Below, piece after piece: positions 1-12,764 of a DNA stretch of 64,000 bases; position 1 is the stretch's first letter; each line of letters starts with the position of its first letter. Both the position numbers and the translations under genes were made by a program. The stretch comes from Urechis unicinctus (taxonomy: Eukaryota > Annelida > Polychaeta > Xenopneusta > Urechidae), in contig CM067343.1 in NCBI GenBank assembly GCA_034190875.2, positions 43,321,109 to 43,385,108 of the forward strand. The letters run 5' to 3'. The notes under the pieces are model-generated. The model was not told the DNA's origin. It ran no database searches and was given only the letters and a program-made list of their open reading frames with translations.

Positions 1-480
1 AAAACCTACAGTTTGACCACATGATTTCCATTAGTCAGAGAATCCCACTTTCTATTCATGACAATAAATTTTATCTACTGATGGTTACAGAGGGATGATA
101 AATTACAGAACTGGTTGTTAATTCGACTGTGCACAGAACGGTAAAAAGAACCATTATAATTACAATAGGCTGCTTTTAACAAACGTAGGTTAAATTTTTG
201 ACGCAAATATGCCGTGCGATCTACAGCATTGAAACTGTGAGCTGCCATCACCCTCGATTAAACCCAAGAGATTCCACACAACAAAATACCTACAAGTGTG
301 TGGAAAGGGACCACTTACGACGATATGGAGCAATAAAAGCGAGAGACAAGAAAATTTAATAGATGGCACGTAGAAATAAACGATAGCATACACTGAAATA
401 TGCACCACAAACCCTCGTGTTCAACATAACCGCAAACCTCTTGTACATTTTAATTTTTTCATATACACACACACGCACAC
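1..480. other. Non-coding flank, no gene seen
   Basis: Mixed-composition AT-rich DNA. Its one open frame of about 70 codons shows no family motif. No tRNA-like structure or repeat was recognised before the TA tract. Confidence 0.6.
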
Positions 481-482
481 CC

Positions 483-706
<224 letters not shown>

Positions 707-779
707 GCTCATTTTATATACATACTACAACTGTTCGTGTACTTCAGCTTTCAGAAGCCATCTTCTCATGACCGTCGAG

Positions 780-3700
780 TACTGAAGTAATATCCTTGAG
801 GATGGGATGAATAACGAAATGAAGAGCGTATCAGAAGGTCACGAAGGGGGCAAATGATGTGCAGCCTTGGAAAATTCAAAAGCATGTATTATTCAGGGAT
901 TGATTTTCACAAAATGACTTATAACGTCGTAATTTTGGCCCCACAAAACTACTTTCGCGACCATTGTAAGAGTGGTGCTCGGAAAAAGTCCCGAGGCTGA
1001 GCCACACATTAAGGAGGAGAATAGAAAATTAAGCAAATGAAGATTGTTCAAAAGGCAAGACAGTTTCGTCTGTAAATTTAACATTGCGATCAGAAATCAA
1101 ATGAGACACAAATTGCGCACCGTTAATGGGGACAGTATGCCTAATTCAGACGACAGACATCTTGGGTTCCTCAGTAAGCAGCCAGTCGTAGGCCAGTAAG
1201 CAGCATAGCATCATTCACGATAGCATAATTCACGATTAAAGTGCGACCGTCTAGACATTGGCCATGTTCTCATGTCATCAACATTTACCTGGTGCCAAAT
1301 GTATTCATGTTGCATTATCAATCACTTATATTCCCCATTATCTGATTAAATAATGCCTCACTGTATTAGGTCAACATCCGTAATAAATGCGATTGTCAGT
1401 CAGATGCTGCATTACCGATTGCGCTGCGAGGATGTATTCAATCACTCATAATTTCAAATAACAATAACTGATCACGGGCAATTACGTAAACATAGCTATC
1501 TTGTTTTCTATATTTCAGCCGAAGCACAGTTTGTCATTGTGTTTTGGGATATGTAAAATATACTGAGAGCATAATGATGTTTTATACTCTTCTTGCTTGC
1601 ATGATAAAACATGTGTATGGCCGAAAACAGTAAATGATTAATCTCATAAGGCATGACACAAATCATCGCCATAAACTCCAATAGGTGCGATTATAATTAG
1701 CCGAAACTGGCTTTAATTCTGGGTTTAAAACTATGATTATTGGTTGTTAAAAATTCGTTACAGATATGAAACATGAAGTAGATATTTGGATTACAAGAAT
1801 TAAGAATACGTTTGCGCGTGCGCTTTCTTACTTCTAGCTGCATGAGAGATTGTAGATCTATTCTCGAAGAAGACCAATGACTCTGCTCATTCACTGTTAT
1901 ATCTGTCCATGCGTACCGGCGACGTTCTCGATTAAAGTCATTCCCATTTGAACACGATCTTGCCGAAAGCTTTACGTTAATATATCATGTAATCGTCTGT
2001 CGGTTAACACTTGGAAACGTCAGTAATAAATGGGACGACATGTTATTAAGCATTCATCTGTTATTGATCAACGAGTTTACAAAATGCTTCAACGTACTAA
2101 GGAATATATTGAGCGAGGTATCAATTGAATGTAACACTCGTTTAAAATTTTCCTAATGAGTTTGTATTTATGTGTGTTTTCTTGTGCAATGCATGCAATA
2201 CCACAAAATATCAGCGGTCATTGGTGCAAATGATATTGGTAAAGCCGAGTCTAATCGGTGACCACGGCTATTTGTATGGCCAATGCAATGTAAAACATTA
2301 TGTTGTGGATGGAATATGATAAATACACCAAATATAGCACGTGACTGATGATATATGATATTGAAAGCTGACAACCGGCGATAACGCATGAAAATAACTG
2401 AATTTGTCGTATGTGGTTACTCGATCCAGTCACACCTCACTAACACAGCTTTCGTAATCAGAGTTTCATGATGGCGAAATCGGTTAATTGTCCATTTGTT
2501 AGACTTCAAATACAAAGAAAGATCACAAACGATACATTTTTGCAAATGTACGAAAACATCAACAAATAATAAGTTGCAACAAATCACCGATAATGCATCA
2601 TAAACACGGCGGTAGGGTAACGTGGAAATGCTTTGTTCTCTCCAAACGCTGTTTTCGTTGTTTACCTTCTACTGACAGAGCAGCAGCAGACCTGATTTTT
2701 TGACCAGCTCATCTACGACTGCACTGTACGGGCCTTCAACAGCACACTTACCGTCCACCATCTTTAATAACAATCATTTTGCCGTTTTACGACATAGAAC
2801 GTGTCTCAGGCTCGCGAGGGCGAGGGTTAAAAGAGCTTTCTGGGATAGAATGACTGCCTTAGACTGTGTGGTGGTGTCCATTTCGATTTTGTCAAAGCGA
2901 GTGCGAGGTATCAACAAAAAGGCCCAGCAAAACTAGGGCGGAATATAACTTGCCAACTGACACGAATCTTGACCATGGATAGCTGGTCTAACTGAAGTAT
3001 GTGCTTGATCTGGCATATTCGATCCCACCAAAACTATTTCAACAAAGAAAAACCATAGCTCTTAATTTGCTGTGCGCAGGTATCACTCTTCTTCAAAATT
3101 CTAGGTTTCTCTATTATTGAATCAGATATTTGAGGACACGATTACAAATTTTATCTTTTATTTTTTACGTTGATATAGTTTCATCTTTTTGAACGAACCC
3201 TTACATGGAACAAGCTTTTATTGTTTTGCGTTTTTTCTGATCTCCGCGTAAAGCAGTATTGCTAAATACATGTAATGGAAGGTAACATCACAATGTTTAG
3301 ACCTATGTGATACACGCCGTGAAATAAAAAAGGGCCGTTTTTATCCATCAGGTAAAACTGACATTTTCAGTGGAATCAATTGTAACAGACAAGCTTACAA
3401 GTTTTTTTAACTTGGCCGTTGCTTGTAGATTGATATGACGAAGCATTCAATGCCATGATGTTAAATGTACGATTAATTATTCCTCATGGTTTGCGGCAGA
3501 AGAATTGTGAATATCTCTGACGCTGCAAAGTTCTGTGGAGATAATTTCAAGTTATTATATCCAATAGTCATTATGATTTCGCAATACACGAGTTGAAAAA
3601 CTTGATAGGCATTGCGGTAACATTACAATTTCGCCTCCCATGCGGTTGTAACATGACAAGGTAGTTGATTCCTCACCTTAAGAAGTCTAATGCCTGAATG

Positions 3701-6700
3701 TGACACAGGAAGTAAGTTTCAGTGGCAAACGATTCGCTGCCACCACTGGATTAGTGATCATGACGTTTCCATCCCTTCATATCCATTTTAGAGAAGTAAT
3801 GTGAATCAAAATGCCCATGAAGAATTAAATATAGGGTGCTGCAGACCTTGGGTTTGCTCCGACTGGACTGACAATCTTATATATGTATGCTATATTCAAT
3901 CAACATTCCAGTGGCATCCCAATGAGGACTTGATATATAATCAGGGGTTAGAAGCCCATTTAACAGGTTGATAAATGACGTACTCTAACATTATTGTGCG
4001 GATAAATCACGGTTTGTCGTCGATGATGCGGCTATACTCTGGGCTTGCACACTCGCGTGGTTGTGGCGATTCCATAATCAAATCAGCCTGACTGAGAGTT
4101 TGAATTGTAATAAATGGAGCACAAACGGCTCTCATATGATGATACAAACAAGCAATCGTTACACAAATACCAGGTAGCAAGACGGTGTTCAATTTAACCA
4201 GATCTGTTTTCTCTACTGTATGTTATATCAACAGCTGTTATCTAGAACCATATACATTTGTTCTACTAAGCTCTTCCATGTTGTTGAACACTTGCTAATG
4301 TCTCGTTGTTAACGCACATCAAGACTGATCTGAACAAACATCTGTAATAATTAGCATCACATTATTATAAATTGGCATGCTAGTAACTTCCAATTATGCG
4401 GCCCAAATCACACAGTATCTTACACAATACTTAATCTACATTGCATGCTTTAAGGGATAATTTTATTTTCCATTGGCATAACATGTTGTGAAAACATCGC
4501 TCTAGATCATTAATAATACCAATTTATTGTTGTGGCATTACAGTACCCAAGGTCTTATATATTTACAAAATGAGCGACACAATTGACATTAAGAATTCCA
4601 GATTGAAATTACAGATTTTGTCCCACACAAAATGTTGGTAATAGAACTAGTTACTGATGACGAATATTGTACAATAAGCAATAATTCGGGTTTCTATATC
4701 TCAAGCGTCATTATAATTTTATTCACCATATCTTGCAGTATTTCTATTAAATTCAAGTTACTGTTGCAATCAAAAAACCTCACAATCACAATTATTTTTC
4801 ATTCACCGCATGTTGGGTACCCACAATATGCAATTGGCGTTAATGACATCGTAGAGTGAGATGTGTGTCCCACGCATCGGTACAACCCTCGTGTAACTAT
4901 TAACCAGCCAAGCGCTCATTTTCATTAGTCCACGGAATGACGTCAAACTCTTTATTTGTGTTACCGGCAAATCTGCTGAACACACAGTCAATATCGTGGT
5001 TTACTTGTCCTACAACATTACACGCCACAAATATATCTCAGTATCATTATCAACCTATACATTACTTTAACTTGGCTTTATACTATAACTACTCCGGGAA
5101 CATCGAGCATTATTGCTGCTTGGGGTCTAAGGATGAGATAATGATGCAAAAGAAATAGACCAGTGGAAACTGGATAGGGTGGCATTTTACTTGCAACATT
5201 ACTTTGGAAATCGTTCAGGAATCAATTAAATCCCAGCGGCAAATCCTAGAGATGAACCGCGCTATTTAATCTCTGATATACTAGCGTAACCGTATTCAAA
5301 TCCAGACTATGAATCACGCCAGTGTTTGAAGTCGTTTTGTACGAAAGGTTTACAATACCGTTTTCCTCATGTATTGGAAGCGACCCGATTTGAGCTAACT
5401 TCACAGTAAAATAATTGGTGTGACCTAGTTTGGCGATAGTGTTGTGTGCGTAGGTTATCAGCAACAGTGATGTGCGATGTAAATCATGCACATGCATATA
5501 TGCTTTGTGATTTACAGCACACCGACTGGCTAAAGGGCAACTAACTCGATAAAACCAAGAGTACAAATGAAGCGCATACCTACTCGCATACCAAGCAACA
5601 TATTTCCCGCGGCTAAAATCATCCACCACTGATATTATTTTCTCGTAAAGTGCCTCGTGTTGTGAAATAGATATGATAATATGATAATAAATTATTGCCA
5701 GGCGAATTGATGCGTAGAGTGAACCCCCATCTGATTATTAACTTCACGTGGCTTAACGAGTGTACTAGCATATACACAGTTTATTATGCCAAAACATAGC
5801 TACCAAAAAGGAATGTCATTTGCATATGGAATAAAGATAATTAATTTTACGGGTTTCTATCCGCTTTGCGGTGAACTTGTATATATTTCTCTGATCTGGA
5901 CGATGATACCATCAATATCAAATGTGACTTGCCTTTTAAACCGCAATTTAATCAGCAGAAATGATTTGTTGAGCAGATCTGTGGTTTTATTTTTCCCTCC
6001 GTGACGCTGATATCAATGAGCAGCATGATTGCGTAAGTTCAACGTGTATTGTTCATTTTTGGCGTCCCTCACAGTGTTTGCGCTGATCGATATGGTGCTT
6101 CCTTCAACTAATCCTATTTAAGGGCAACATGAACATTCCCCTGGTGATCAACAAAAGTATCAGTTTAGTACCACAAATTAATATGCACTTGACATTTGTA
6201 TATGCATCGTATATATTATAGCCCATTGAACACTCAATAAGGATAGGTATGTCTGTCTTACACACCCCTATGTTCTGTATTGCCACGGAAGAAAGGGTGG
6301 ATTATTTTGAAAACCATCATCCCTAAAAAGGCTTCATTTTGTAAATACTGGATTAACTATAGTTATACATTATTTTGTGAGGCAAATTGTGCATTCAGAA
6401 AAGAGCAATAACAAATCACCCCAATAAATGTTGATGTACATGCAATGATGCAAGAAGATGACAGCAAACTGTTGTAGGAATATTAAGCTTTAGAAAATAC
6501 ATGGCTAGTTAATAGGCTCATTAAACATGTCAGGGAATGATGTCAGATGACCCATGTATCAGGACCGCATTAATATATTAAAGACAGCCTCAGGACAGAG
6601 TAAATGTCAGGGAGTGAGAAACTGGCTCTTTATATATGATCTTTAATTCATACGTGGGCCATTATCTATGACAGCTAGGTATAATTCGTTCTGGTCGCCA

Positions 6701-6960
6701 GCAAGCATATTCATTGTGTGGTACGTGTAACTTTGGATGGGGGTGGTTACATATGTTGATTGATTGCACCCTGAATATTGCCCTCAGTCACGACGATCTG
6801 AAAAGATTAATTTTCACTTGGCCCTTGGCATGGCAAAGATGATTCAGACGCTCGATGAAAAGCGCTTAGTCACACCCTCCTGGGAAGACTCTCAGCCACG
6901 ACCGTCTGGACCTTATCTGCTTATAAGACCTATTGCATTGATTGACTGATGTAACACTCT
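780..6960. repeat. Diverged long repeat unit, copy 1
   Basis: About 6 kb of non-coding DNA. Islands recur in the same order about 3-7 kb downstream: a block near 900, the block 3720-3920, the block 5095-5200, the block 6090-6410, and 27-bp minisatellite-like units at 6780-6918. Matches are patchy, with short near-identical words such as the one at 3898-3915 (again at 8328-8345). I infer an old tandem duplication with many later indels. Open frames of 60-127 codons, including 5246-5629 (-), show no motif. The counterpart of that last frame in copy 2 carries stops. Confidence 0.6.
6780..6918 (+). repeat. Degenerate 27-bp minisatellite
   Basis: Contains words of the 27-bp unit that is amplified at 10.1-10.7 kb: CACGACCGTCTGG at 6894-6906, CGCTTAGTCAC near 6861, and CACGAC with ATCTGAAAAG near 6788. 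About four units are visible, each much diverged. It sits at the place in copy 1 that corresponds to the amplified array in copy 2. Confidence 0.6.
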
Positions 6961-6989
6961 ATACATATGAATATATAAAGAAACATGTA

Positions 6990-6995
6990 TTTATA

Positions 6996-7059
<64 letters not shown>

Positions 7060-7168
7060 GTATATATATATATATTTATATATATACATGTTTATATACA
7101 TATCTATACATATGAATATATGCATATATTATATACATATAAATATGAATATATACATATATATATAA
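6990..7168. repeat. (TA)n tract
   Basis: Alternating TA with TTTATG, CATG and GAATATA interruptions. It lies directly before the TG tract and separates the two diverged long units. Confidence 0.95.
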
Positions 7169-7169
7169 A

Positions 7170-7306
<137 letters not shown>

Positions 7307-8097
7307 CATCGCTGCTGATAGTGGAGTCAAGCCCAAATACTTCCATTACCTTTGCGACTACTAGTTCGCTCTCTTTGCAAATAAAGTTTTGGGTGACGTT
7401 CTGTTTATGTTTACTGCTCAGTGGGCACTGGGAGAAGGGATGACCAAACTGTTTTCCCCATTTGGACAGTTTTCTCTCTTTGTTCTCGTTAACTGTAATA
7501 CTGCTTTAGCTAGGTCTAATCGCCTCACGTATTCATCAATCCCGCTTCCGATGCCAGCAGCAATCTGTGTGTGGGCGCGGTATGCTGAAACACCGACCTT
7601 GCAAATGAGATGAATCAAGAGATAAAGACAGTGCCCAGGAGTATAAGTAGGTAACGAAACAGGGTTATAATCAGAGGCAAATATTATCCAAGGATTGATT
7701 TTCACCGTCGGATTACTACCTGTGGTCATTTCAGCACAACACAAATTCTCGTTCAAAAATGGCAAATGAGGCCTAAGCAAAAACAATTGCAGAGCCATTT
7801 TTGAACGGGTAAATAATTACAGTCTGTATCTCAATCAAACCAATCAAACCAGGACCCGTGGCTAAGCCATGCACAAACAGGAGGCGATCAGAATGTTACG
7901 CGAATCACTCTTTGTCCTATTTGACCAATGTTTACTGAGATCTGTCCTTGTTGCTTATTGAACGGACAATACTCGATGATGATGACTTAATGATTGACGA
8001 CTTGGATAAAAGTGTCTAAATGTGAAACATCAATTTACTTCCAATGGCAAACGAATTTCTGTCACCCCGGATTTTAAATTAAGATGTTTCCTTGGGT

Positions 8098-8183
8098 TTA
8101 TACATATATATATATATTGGAAAAATTCGATGAATCAATTATATATATATATATCTCTATATCTATATATATATCTATATATC

Positions 8184-8214
<31 letters not shown>

Positions 8215-8238
8215 TGGAAAACTTCGATGAATCAATTA
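8098..8238. repeat. TA tract flanked by a short direct repeat
   Basis: A TA/CTATA tract lies between two near-identical copies of a roughly 26-base non-repetitive word (about 8116-8141 and 8213-8238, one mismatch, offset 97). Both copies contain TTCGATGAATCAATTA. The arrangement suggests a local tandem duplication in or around the microsatellite. Confidence 0.85.
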
Positions 8239-10142
8239 CAGACTGAACATATGATTCCTACTGTGCTGCAGACCATCGGGATGCTCAGATTGGACAGGCG
8301 ATTTTATATCCATTCATACCGTGTGTAATCAACATTCCAGTGGCAACCAAAGGAAAATGTTATGCGTCACCGAGGGCGGTTTGATAAATGCTCTACTTGG
8401 CCATTATTTTATGTGCTGATATTCAGCAGGTAAAAAGATAAAATCTCGTCCTTGTTTGTCCAGCGCCGTAGTTGTTGCACATGTTAGTTTTAAACATGGT
8501 AATCCCAGAAAGGTTTTACGTTGGACATTTCATTTGTCCACACTGTTGTTACGGAGGTACTAATGACACCTCTTGCGATCGGGCGATGTCGTTATGTTCA
8601 TGCATCAGTCATATATACACTGGTATGTATATTGATACCTGGTAAATAACTAAATTGGCTGACACAGTCTAACACTTATGCAGCTCGAACGATTGATTTG
8701 ACTGAAAAATCAATATTGGGTAAATACTGCCATTCGCATTTTAGCGTAGGCACAGACATCTAAATCAATTCATCCACTCGCGCGTTGCCCGAGCGACAGT
8801 GCCATGTATAATATTAGAGAGTGGGTAATACTGAACTGGCCCTGAGCAACTCGTCGAGTTGGCTGCCTGTGAGCGTAGGCACAGGTTTTCATGTCAAGTA
8901 TTTACTGGTAAATTATGCATTATTGGCTGAAACGAATTGCTGCATTCCTTGCTTACTAAAATTACCCCAGGGAACATTGAGTATTATCGCTACTTGGCAT
9001 ATGATGATGAAATAAAGTTGACGAGCAAAACTAGCAGACCGCAGGCAAAAGGATAGGGTTGCATATTTTCCTCATTCAAGGGTAGATACCCATTTTCGAG
9101 TAACTTCACCGTTAAGAACATTTCGTGAATTGCGTTGAGTATTTCGTTTTTATCACGAGCAATCGAGAAGTGCGGTGCTTATCCTTCTTGTGCACATATG
9201 CCTTGATGATATGTGGTTATTAGCAGAGTGATGATAACAAGCGATGCTACGTGTTTCGATGATCGTTGTGATTAACACAATGTTTTGTTCAGGAGGATCA
9301 TACCAATACATGCATCGTGATGGGTTGCTATTCTTAGTAACCAAAGAAGATTCTGCAAGGATTCATCAAAATAATGGCAGATACACACATTGCAGTAATG
9401 ACCAATCTTGATACATATGACATGAATAAACTCGGTGCTACATGGATCTACCTATGATGCAATTGCCTGTGGCCACAAGTTCGTTGACATTTGTCTCCAG
9501 GGAGCATTTATCATCAGAAAGATGCGACGACCTCATTATAGAACGTTCTTAATCTGCATATTTCATGTTGAGGAAGGGACATACACTACAAGATCAATGC
9601 TCCCTTGCATATGTCAATCAAATCAGGCAACGTATATTATGCACCAAGCAATACTTCAAATAGAATTACACCATAAATTATAGATAGGAGTTGATATCCG
9701 CGAAAAAAAATTACGTTGATCCACGGGTTTGTTTTTCTCGCAGTTGTGCTGCCATATATCAGGATCGACGTTGGTGTTTACGTCCTGCACGGTATTTATG
9801 ATGATTGGTATAGTACTTCCATAAACTAGTCTCAATTCATTGGATTAAGTAACCCCCAAGAGATCAACACGAACATCAATCTGGTGCATAGTATATTTGC
9901 ATATGCGCTGCATATATCATGCGCCATGCATTGAACGCGCGATCAGAAAAGGGATGCTTGTGTTTGTACGCCACTCTGTTCTACATCGCCGCGTAAGAAC
10001 GGATGGGTTACGTGTCATTGTAAATGTCCGTCATCACTAACACAATGCTTTTAACATACTTAATCATCTTGAGTCATAAATTATTATGTGAGGCATATTG
10101 TGAATTCAGGGAGTCGTACGCATCAACCTAGTCTATACTGTT

Positions 10143-10740
10143 TATAACTACGACCGTCTAAGAATGACATATAACCACGACCGGCTAAGAATGATCTATA
10201 AGCACGACCGTCTAAGAAGAACTAATTATAACCTTGACCGAATGCAAAAGACCAACGACAAAAGGACCAATAACGACAACGGTCTGAGAAGGCCGCTTAG
10301 TAACGACCGGCTGAGAAGGCCCCTTAGTCACAACCTGCTGAGAAGGCCCCTTAGTCGCTACGGTCTGAGGAGAACCCTTAGTCACTACTGTCTGAGATGG
10401 CCCTTTAGTCACGACCAGCTGAGAAGGCCCCTTAGTCGCTACGGTCTGAGAAGGCCCCTTAGTCGCTACGGTTTGAGAAGAACCCTTAGTCACTACGGTC
10501 TGAGAAGGCCCCTTAGTCACGACCGGCGGAGAAGGCCGCTTAGTCACGACCGGCTGAAAAGAACTGAAACGAACCCATAGTCACGAAAGTCTGAGAAGGT
10601 CTTTGAGTAACACCTCCTAGAAAAAGCCTGAGTTAGGACCATTTAAAAGCACGCGTCAGATGTCTGAGGACCTTCTGACAAGTTCGCTTATTCACGGCCG
10701 TCTGTGAACGACCCTTAGTCACGACTGTCTGCAAAAGTTA
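10143..10740 (+). repeat. 27-bp minisatellite array
   Basis: Regular 27-bp units at 10264-10580, with diverged units on both sides. The core word is GAAGGCCCCTTAGTC followed by NCNAC and a CGGTCTGA-type joint. As 27 is a multiple of three, both strands stay open: + strand frame 10164-10580 (138 codons, nonapeptide of the LRRPLSRYG type) and - strand frame 10212-10547 (111 codons, nonapeptide of the TKGPSQTVV type). Neither has a convincing start context, signal peptide or non-repeat domain, so I call non-coding satellite DNA. Confidence 0.9.
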
Positions 10741-10859
10741 TGGCCATTTCATCGACTGGCTGATGTCCTGCATGGTACACCTCCCTGCGTTAGTGATTAG
10801 CTAAGATAGTGGTGCTGTTCGTATCTCATCTGCCACAACTTACTCAAAATAAACAACCA

Positions 10860-11250
10860 ACTCCTGATGTTATGATACCAGATGAGGAATAACTCCTGAG
10901 CTGCTCAATTAAAGATAACTCTGTTGCAATACGGACAATACCGACCTACAGGGCGTTATCAATATATTTATGTAGATTGATATCATTTAGGTTCCACATT
11001 CACATTGACTCAAAGGTCTTCAAGCATTGACTAAGAAGACTCAAGCAGTGATGTACATGCATTCATAGTGACGCTGCGCTGTCAATGATAACAATACCAA
11101 CTTTTCATCTATTGATAGTTCGGAACCAAACCACACAAGTTAAAGGTCAAATACAACGATTTGCATCATTTCTTTATTGTGCGTTTCAAAATGGAGATTA
11201 ATAACTCATTAACCAAAGGGGCCTCGTAATTAATTGCACCGGCATGCATA
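10860..11250. other. Intergenic, nothing recognised
   Basis: AT-rich single-copy-looking DNA between the minisatellite and the CpG-rich patch. No repeat or coding motif seen. Confidence 0.5.
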
Positions 11251-11279
11251 AGCGCTAAAAATCTACTGATAAAGTTCCA

Positions 11280-11420
11280 CTCGGACGAAGCCATCTCTTC
11301 GATGCCATTTTGTCTCAGTGTGTCGCTAGGGGCAGGTTGCGTGACGTCATACCTGCTGCGCGGCCTCCAAAAGAATTTGACAGCGAGCGAGCGAAGCGAA
11401 AAGCGATTTTTTTATCTTTA
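11280..11420 (-). promoter_or_regulatory. CpG-rich patch with CRE site, promoter-like
   Basis: CpG is clearly denser here than in the surroundings, e.g. GCGCGG and GCGAGCGAGCGAAGCG. It contains a perfect CRE palindrome TGACGTCA at 11342-11349. About 35 bases beyond it on the - strand is an ATG in good context (ATGGC at 11307) opening a 17-codon frame (11307 down to 11254). This could be the 5' end of a - strand transcript, but no following exon was identified. Confidence 0.3.
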
Positions 11421-11682
11421 AGATTACACCGTATTAACATGAAGCCATGTCGTCTGCTGAAGATTACGTGGCCCATTACATAACATTGGGGCAAATTATA
11501 TCCATGGCTATTTATTTGAGCCAATACCGGCGGGAGTTGAATCATCCAAGTCAGACTTGGAAATGACACCGGGAGCTCTAACCCAAGAGTTCGCATCGGA
11601 TGAATAATCCACAAAAGATATCGACGAATGGCGAGTTTAGAATACCCTTCCCAAACTTTATTGAACTATTAGTCTGCGTCCC

Positions 11683-11722
11683 AGACTCCAGGGGTTCCGC
11701 TACGCTTCTCGCCCTAGAGTCT
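11683..11722. repeat. GC-rich inverted repeat
   Basis: Arms AGACTCCAGGG (11683-11693) and CCCTAGAGTCT (11712-11722) pair over 11 bp with one mismatch, around an 18-base CG-rich loop. A second small dyad GTCTG/CAGAC overlaps its left edge. The word GTCTGCGTCC at 11672 recurs at 11904 beside a CCAAT motif. It may be a MITE fragment or a promoter hairpin. Confidence 0.6.
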
Positions 11723-11881
11723 ACGACAAGATAAGGGCTTAAACTGGCGCGTCCGAATATTCATTAGACACGTTCGTTAATCTTCATGACCAATCAACGT
11801 AAATGTTGTGACCCGCATTGACCTTAATTGCGCGTGTCTGGTTCATGAAACTGGCTTGTGATACGCACCCTCGGTTCTCTG

Positions 11882-11935
11882 TGACGTCATGGACATTGTA
11901 TTGGTCTGCGTCCAATGAGAACACTTTGTATGTCA
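11882..11935 (+). promoter_or_regulatory. CRE plus CCAAT cluster, possible promoter
   Basis: TGACGTCA at 11882-11889 is followed within 40 bases by ATTGG (inverted CCAAT) and CCAAT. CRE with CCAAT is a common arrangement in TATA-less animal promoters. It lies about 670 bp upstream of the P2X7-like exon on the same strand. No first exon was identified between them. Confidence 0.35.
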
Positions 11936-12144
11936 TCTGGAATTATGGGGCGTCTCAAAAGTTTAAATTGGCACCACAACGAGCGCTTTAATGCTTATCT
12001 GCACGATAGCATGTTTACGTAATAGTCAGTTAAAAGAACCAGTTGTGTGTCTGCTTCTCTCACCGACTGTGTGATTAACGGTGCCACTCAGCGTGAAACA
12101 ACAAATCGGAGTGTTGTAGAATGTGTGCCCGGCTCATAAAAATC

Positions 12145-12164
12145 ACTTGTCCGGTTGGACAAGT
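12145..12164. repeat. Perfect hairpin, 8-bp stem and 4-base loop
   Basis: ACTTGTCC, loop GGTT, GGACAAGT. It has the same geometry as a second hairpin about 105 bp downstream. Confidence 0.8.
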
Positions 12165-12193
12165 TCTTCGGAACGTGTACAACTGACGAATGA

Positions 12194-12301
12194 GAGACAA
12201 CGACTCAAAAGTACCCGAGAGTGACCGAGAGGCACGGCTTGTGATTGGAGCATCCCAAATCTGGGATGCCCGTCCAGTTCAAGACATTAAGCTTGCCTAG
12301 A
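12194..12301 (+). other. Possible 5' coding exon, unproven
   Basis: A 35-codon frame from an ATG at 12194, beginning MRDNDSKVPESDREARL. An acidic, low-complexity N-terminal region is usual before the cysteine-rich P2X7-like domain in invertebrate proteins of this type. No clean donor links it to the exon at 12553, and its frame ends in a stop. It may be chance. Confidence 0.2.
12250..12269. repeat. Perfect hairpin, 8-bp stem and 4-base loop
   Basis: GCATCCCA, loop AATC, TGGGATGC. It sits within the possible exon at 12194-12301. Confidence 0.8.
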
Positions 12302-12552
12302 CTGAAGGCGAGACTATTGAATATCAGTAACATGTAAACAGCTCCCGCAGCCATAAGGCTAGGGGACCTTGACTATTGAACTATGTTAACTGGTAAACAA
12401 TAATCGTTCGTTGTCATTCCCTCAGTACATTCAATATTCTGGACAGATGTTTACATGCAGTATAAAAAGTATTTTCCTTTTACAATCATTCATTGTACCG
12501 CAAATATAAAATTACAATGACAGTCTTACCTTTAATTATTTCTTTAACTTAG

Positions 12553-12764
12553 GTGTAGCTGTCAACACTGCATCGCAATGGACACAGCCAGAGAGTGTGC
12601 TGCCGAAGTTTGGAGAGAGTGATGGCTATGACGGAGGAATGGCCATGCATCACCAAGCATCCCAGATTATTGGCAACCTGCCTGAACAAATATGAGCTGG
12701 AAGCATCCAAATTTGAATTTATTCAAATGGATGGACCTGTTGGAGATGAGGTCTCTGCCAATGA
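12553..12764 (+). pseudogene. P2X7 C-terminal-like domain, first visible exon
   Basis: Acceptor TAACTTAG is followed by an exon ending at donor GTAAGT (12765). It reads CSCQHCIAMDTAREC, then after a frame break at about 12595-12605 reads CCRSLERVMAMTEEWPC and ITKHPRLLATCLNKYELEAS. The Cys pattern C-x-C-x2-C ... C-C, with the following C-I-T and C-L-N, matches the intracellular ballast domain of vertebrate P2X7, which has CQCGSC and LCCRK. That domain binds zinc and also occurs in many invertebrate proteins without a channel. The last codon is split two-one and joins in frame to the exon at 13046. The frame break makes this copy non-functional. Confidence 0.75.

Larger units (their letters stand above)
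7400..10800. repeat. Diverged long repeat unit, copy 2
   Basis: Shorter counterpart of the unit at 780-6960. The same landmarks occur in order: 7685-7905 (like 893-1045), 8262-8350 (like 3835-3920), 8948-9075 (like 5095-5195), 9770-10110 (like 6090-6410), then the minisatellite. The 126-codon - strand frame at 7418-7798 has no recognisable motif. Confidence 0.6.

Noticed and set aside
5246-5629. 127-codon - strand frame, the longest non-repetitive one in the first 10 kb
   Set aside because: No recognisable motif. The homologous stretch near 9060-9230 has stops in the same frame.
10164-10580. 138-codon repetitive protein (LRRPLSRYG-type units) or its - strand counterpart
   Set aside because: Both strands are open because of the 27-bp period. 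No non-repeat domain, promoter or splice signal.
11315-11614. 99-codon - strand frame upstream of the P2X7-like relic, with a CAG/GTATGA donor-like site
   Set aside because: No known domain, no matching acceptor or next exon. The donor-like word overlaps the CRE region and may be chance.
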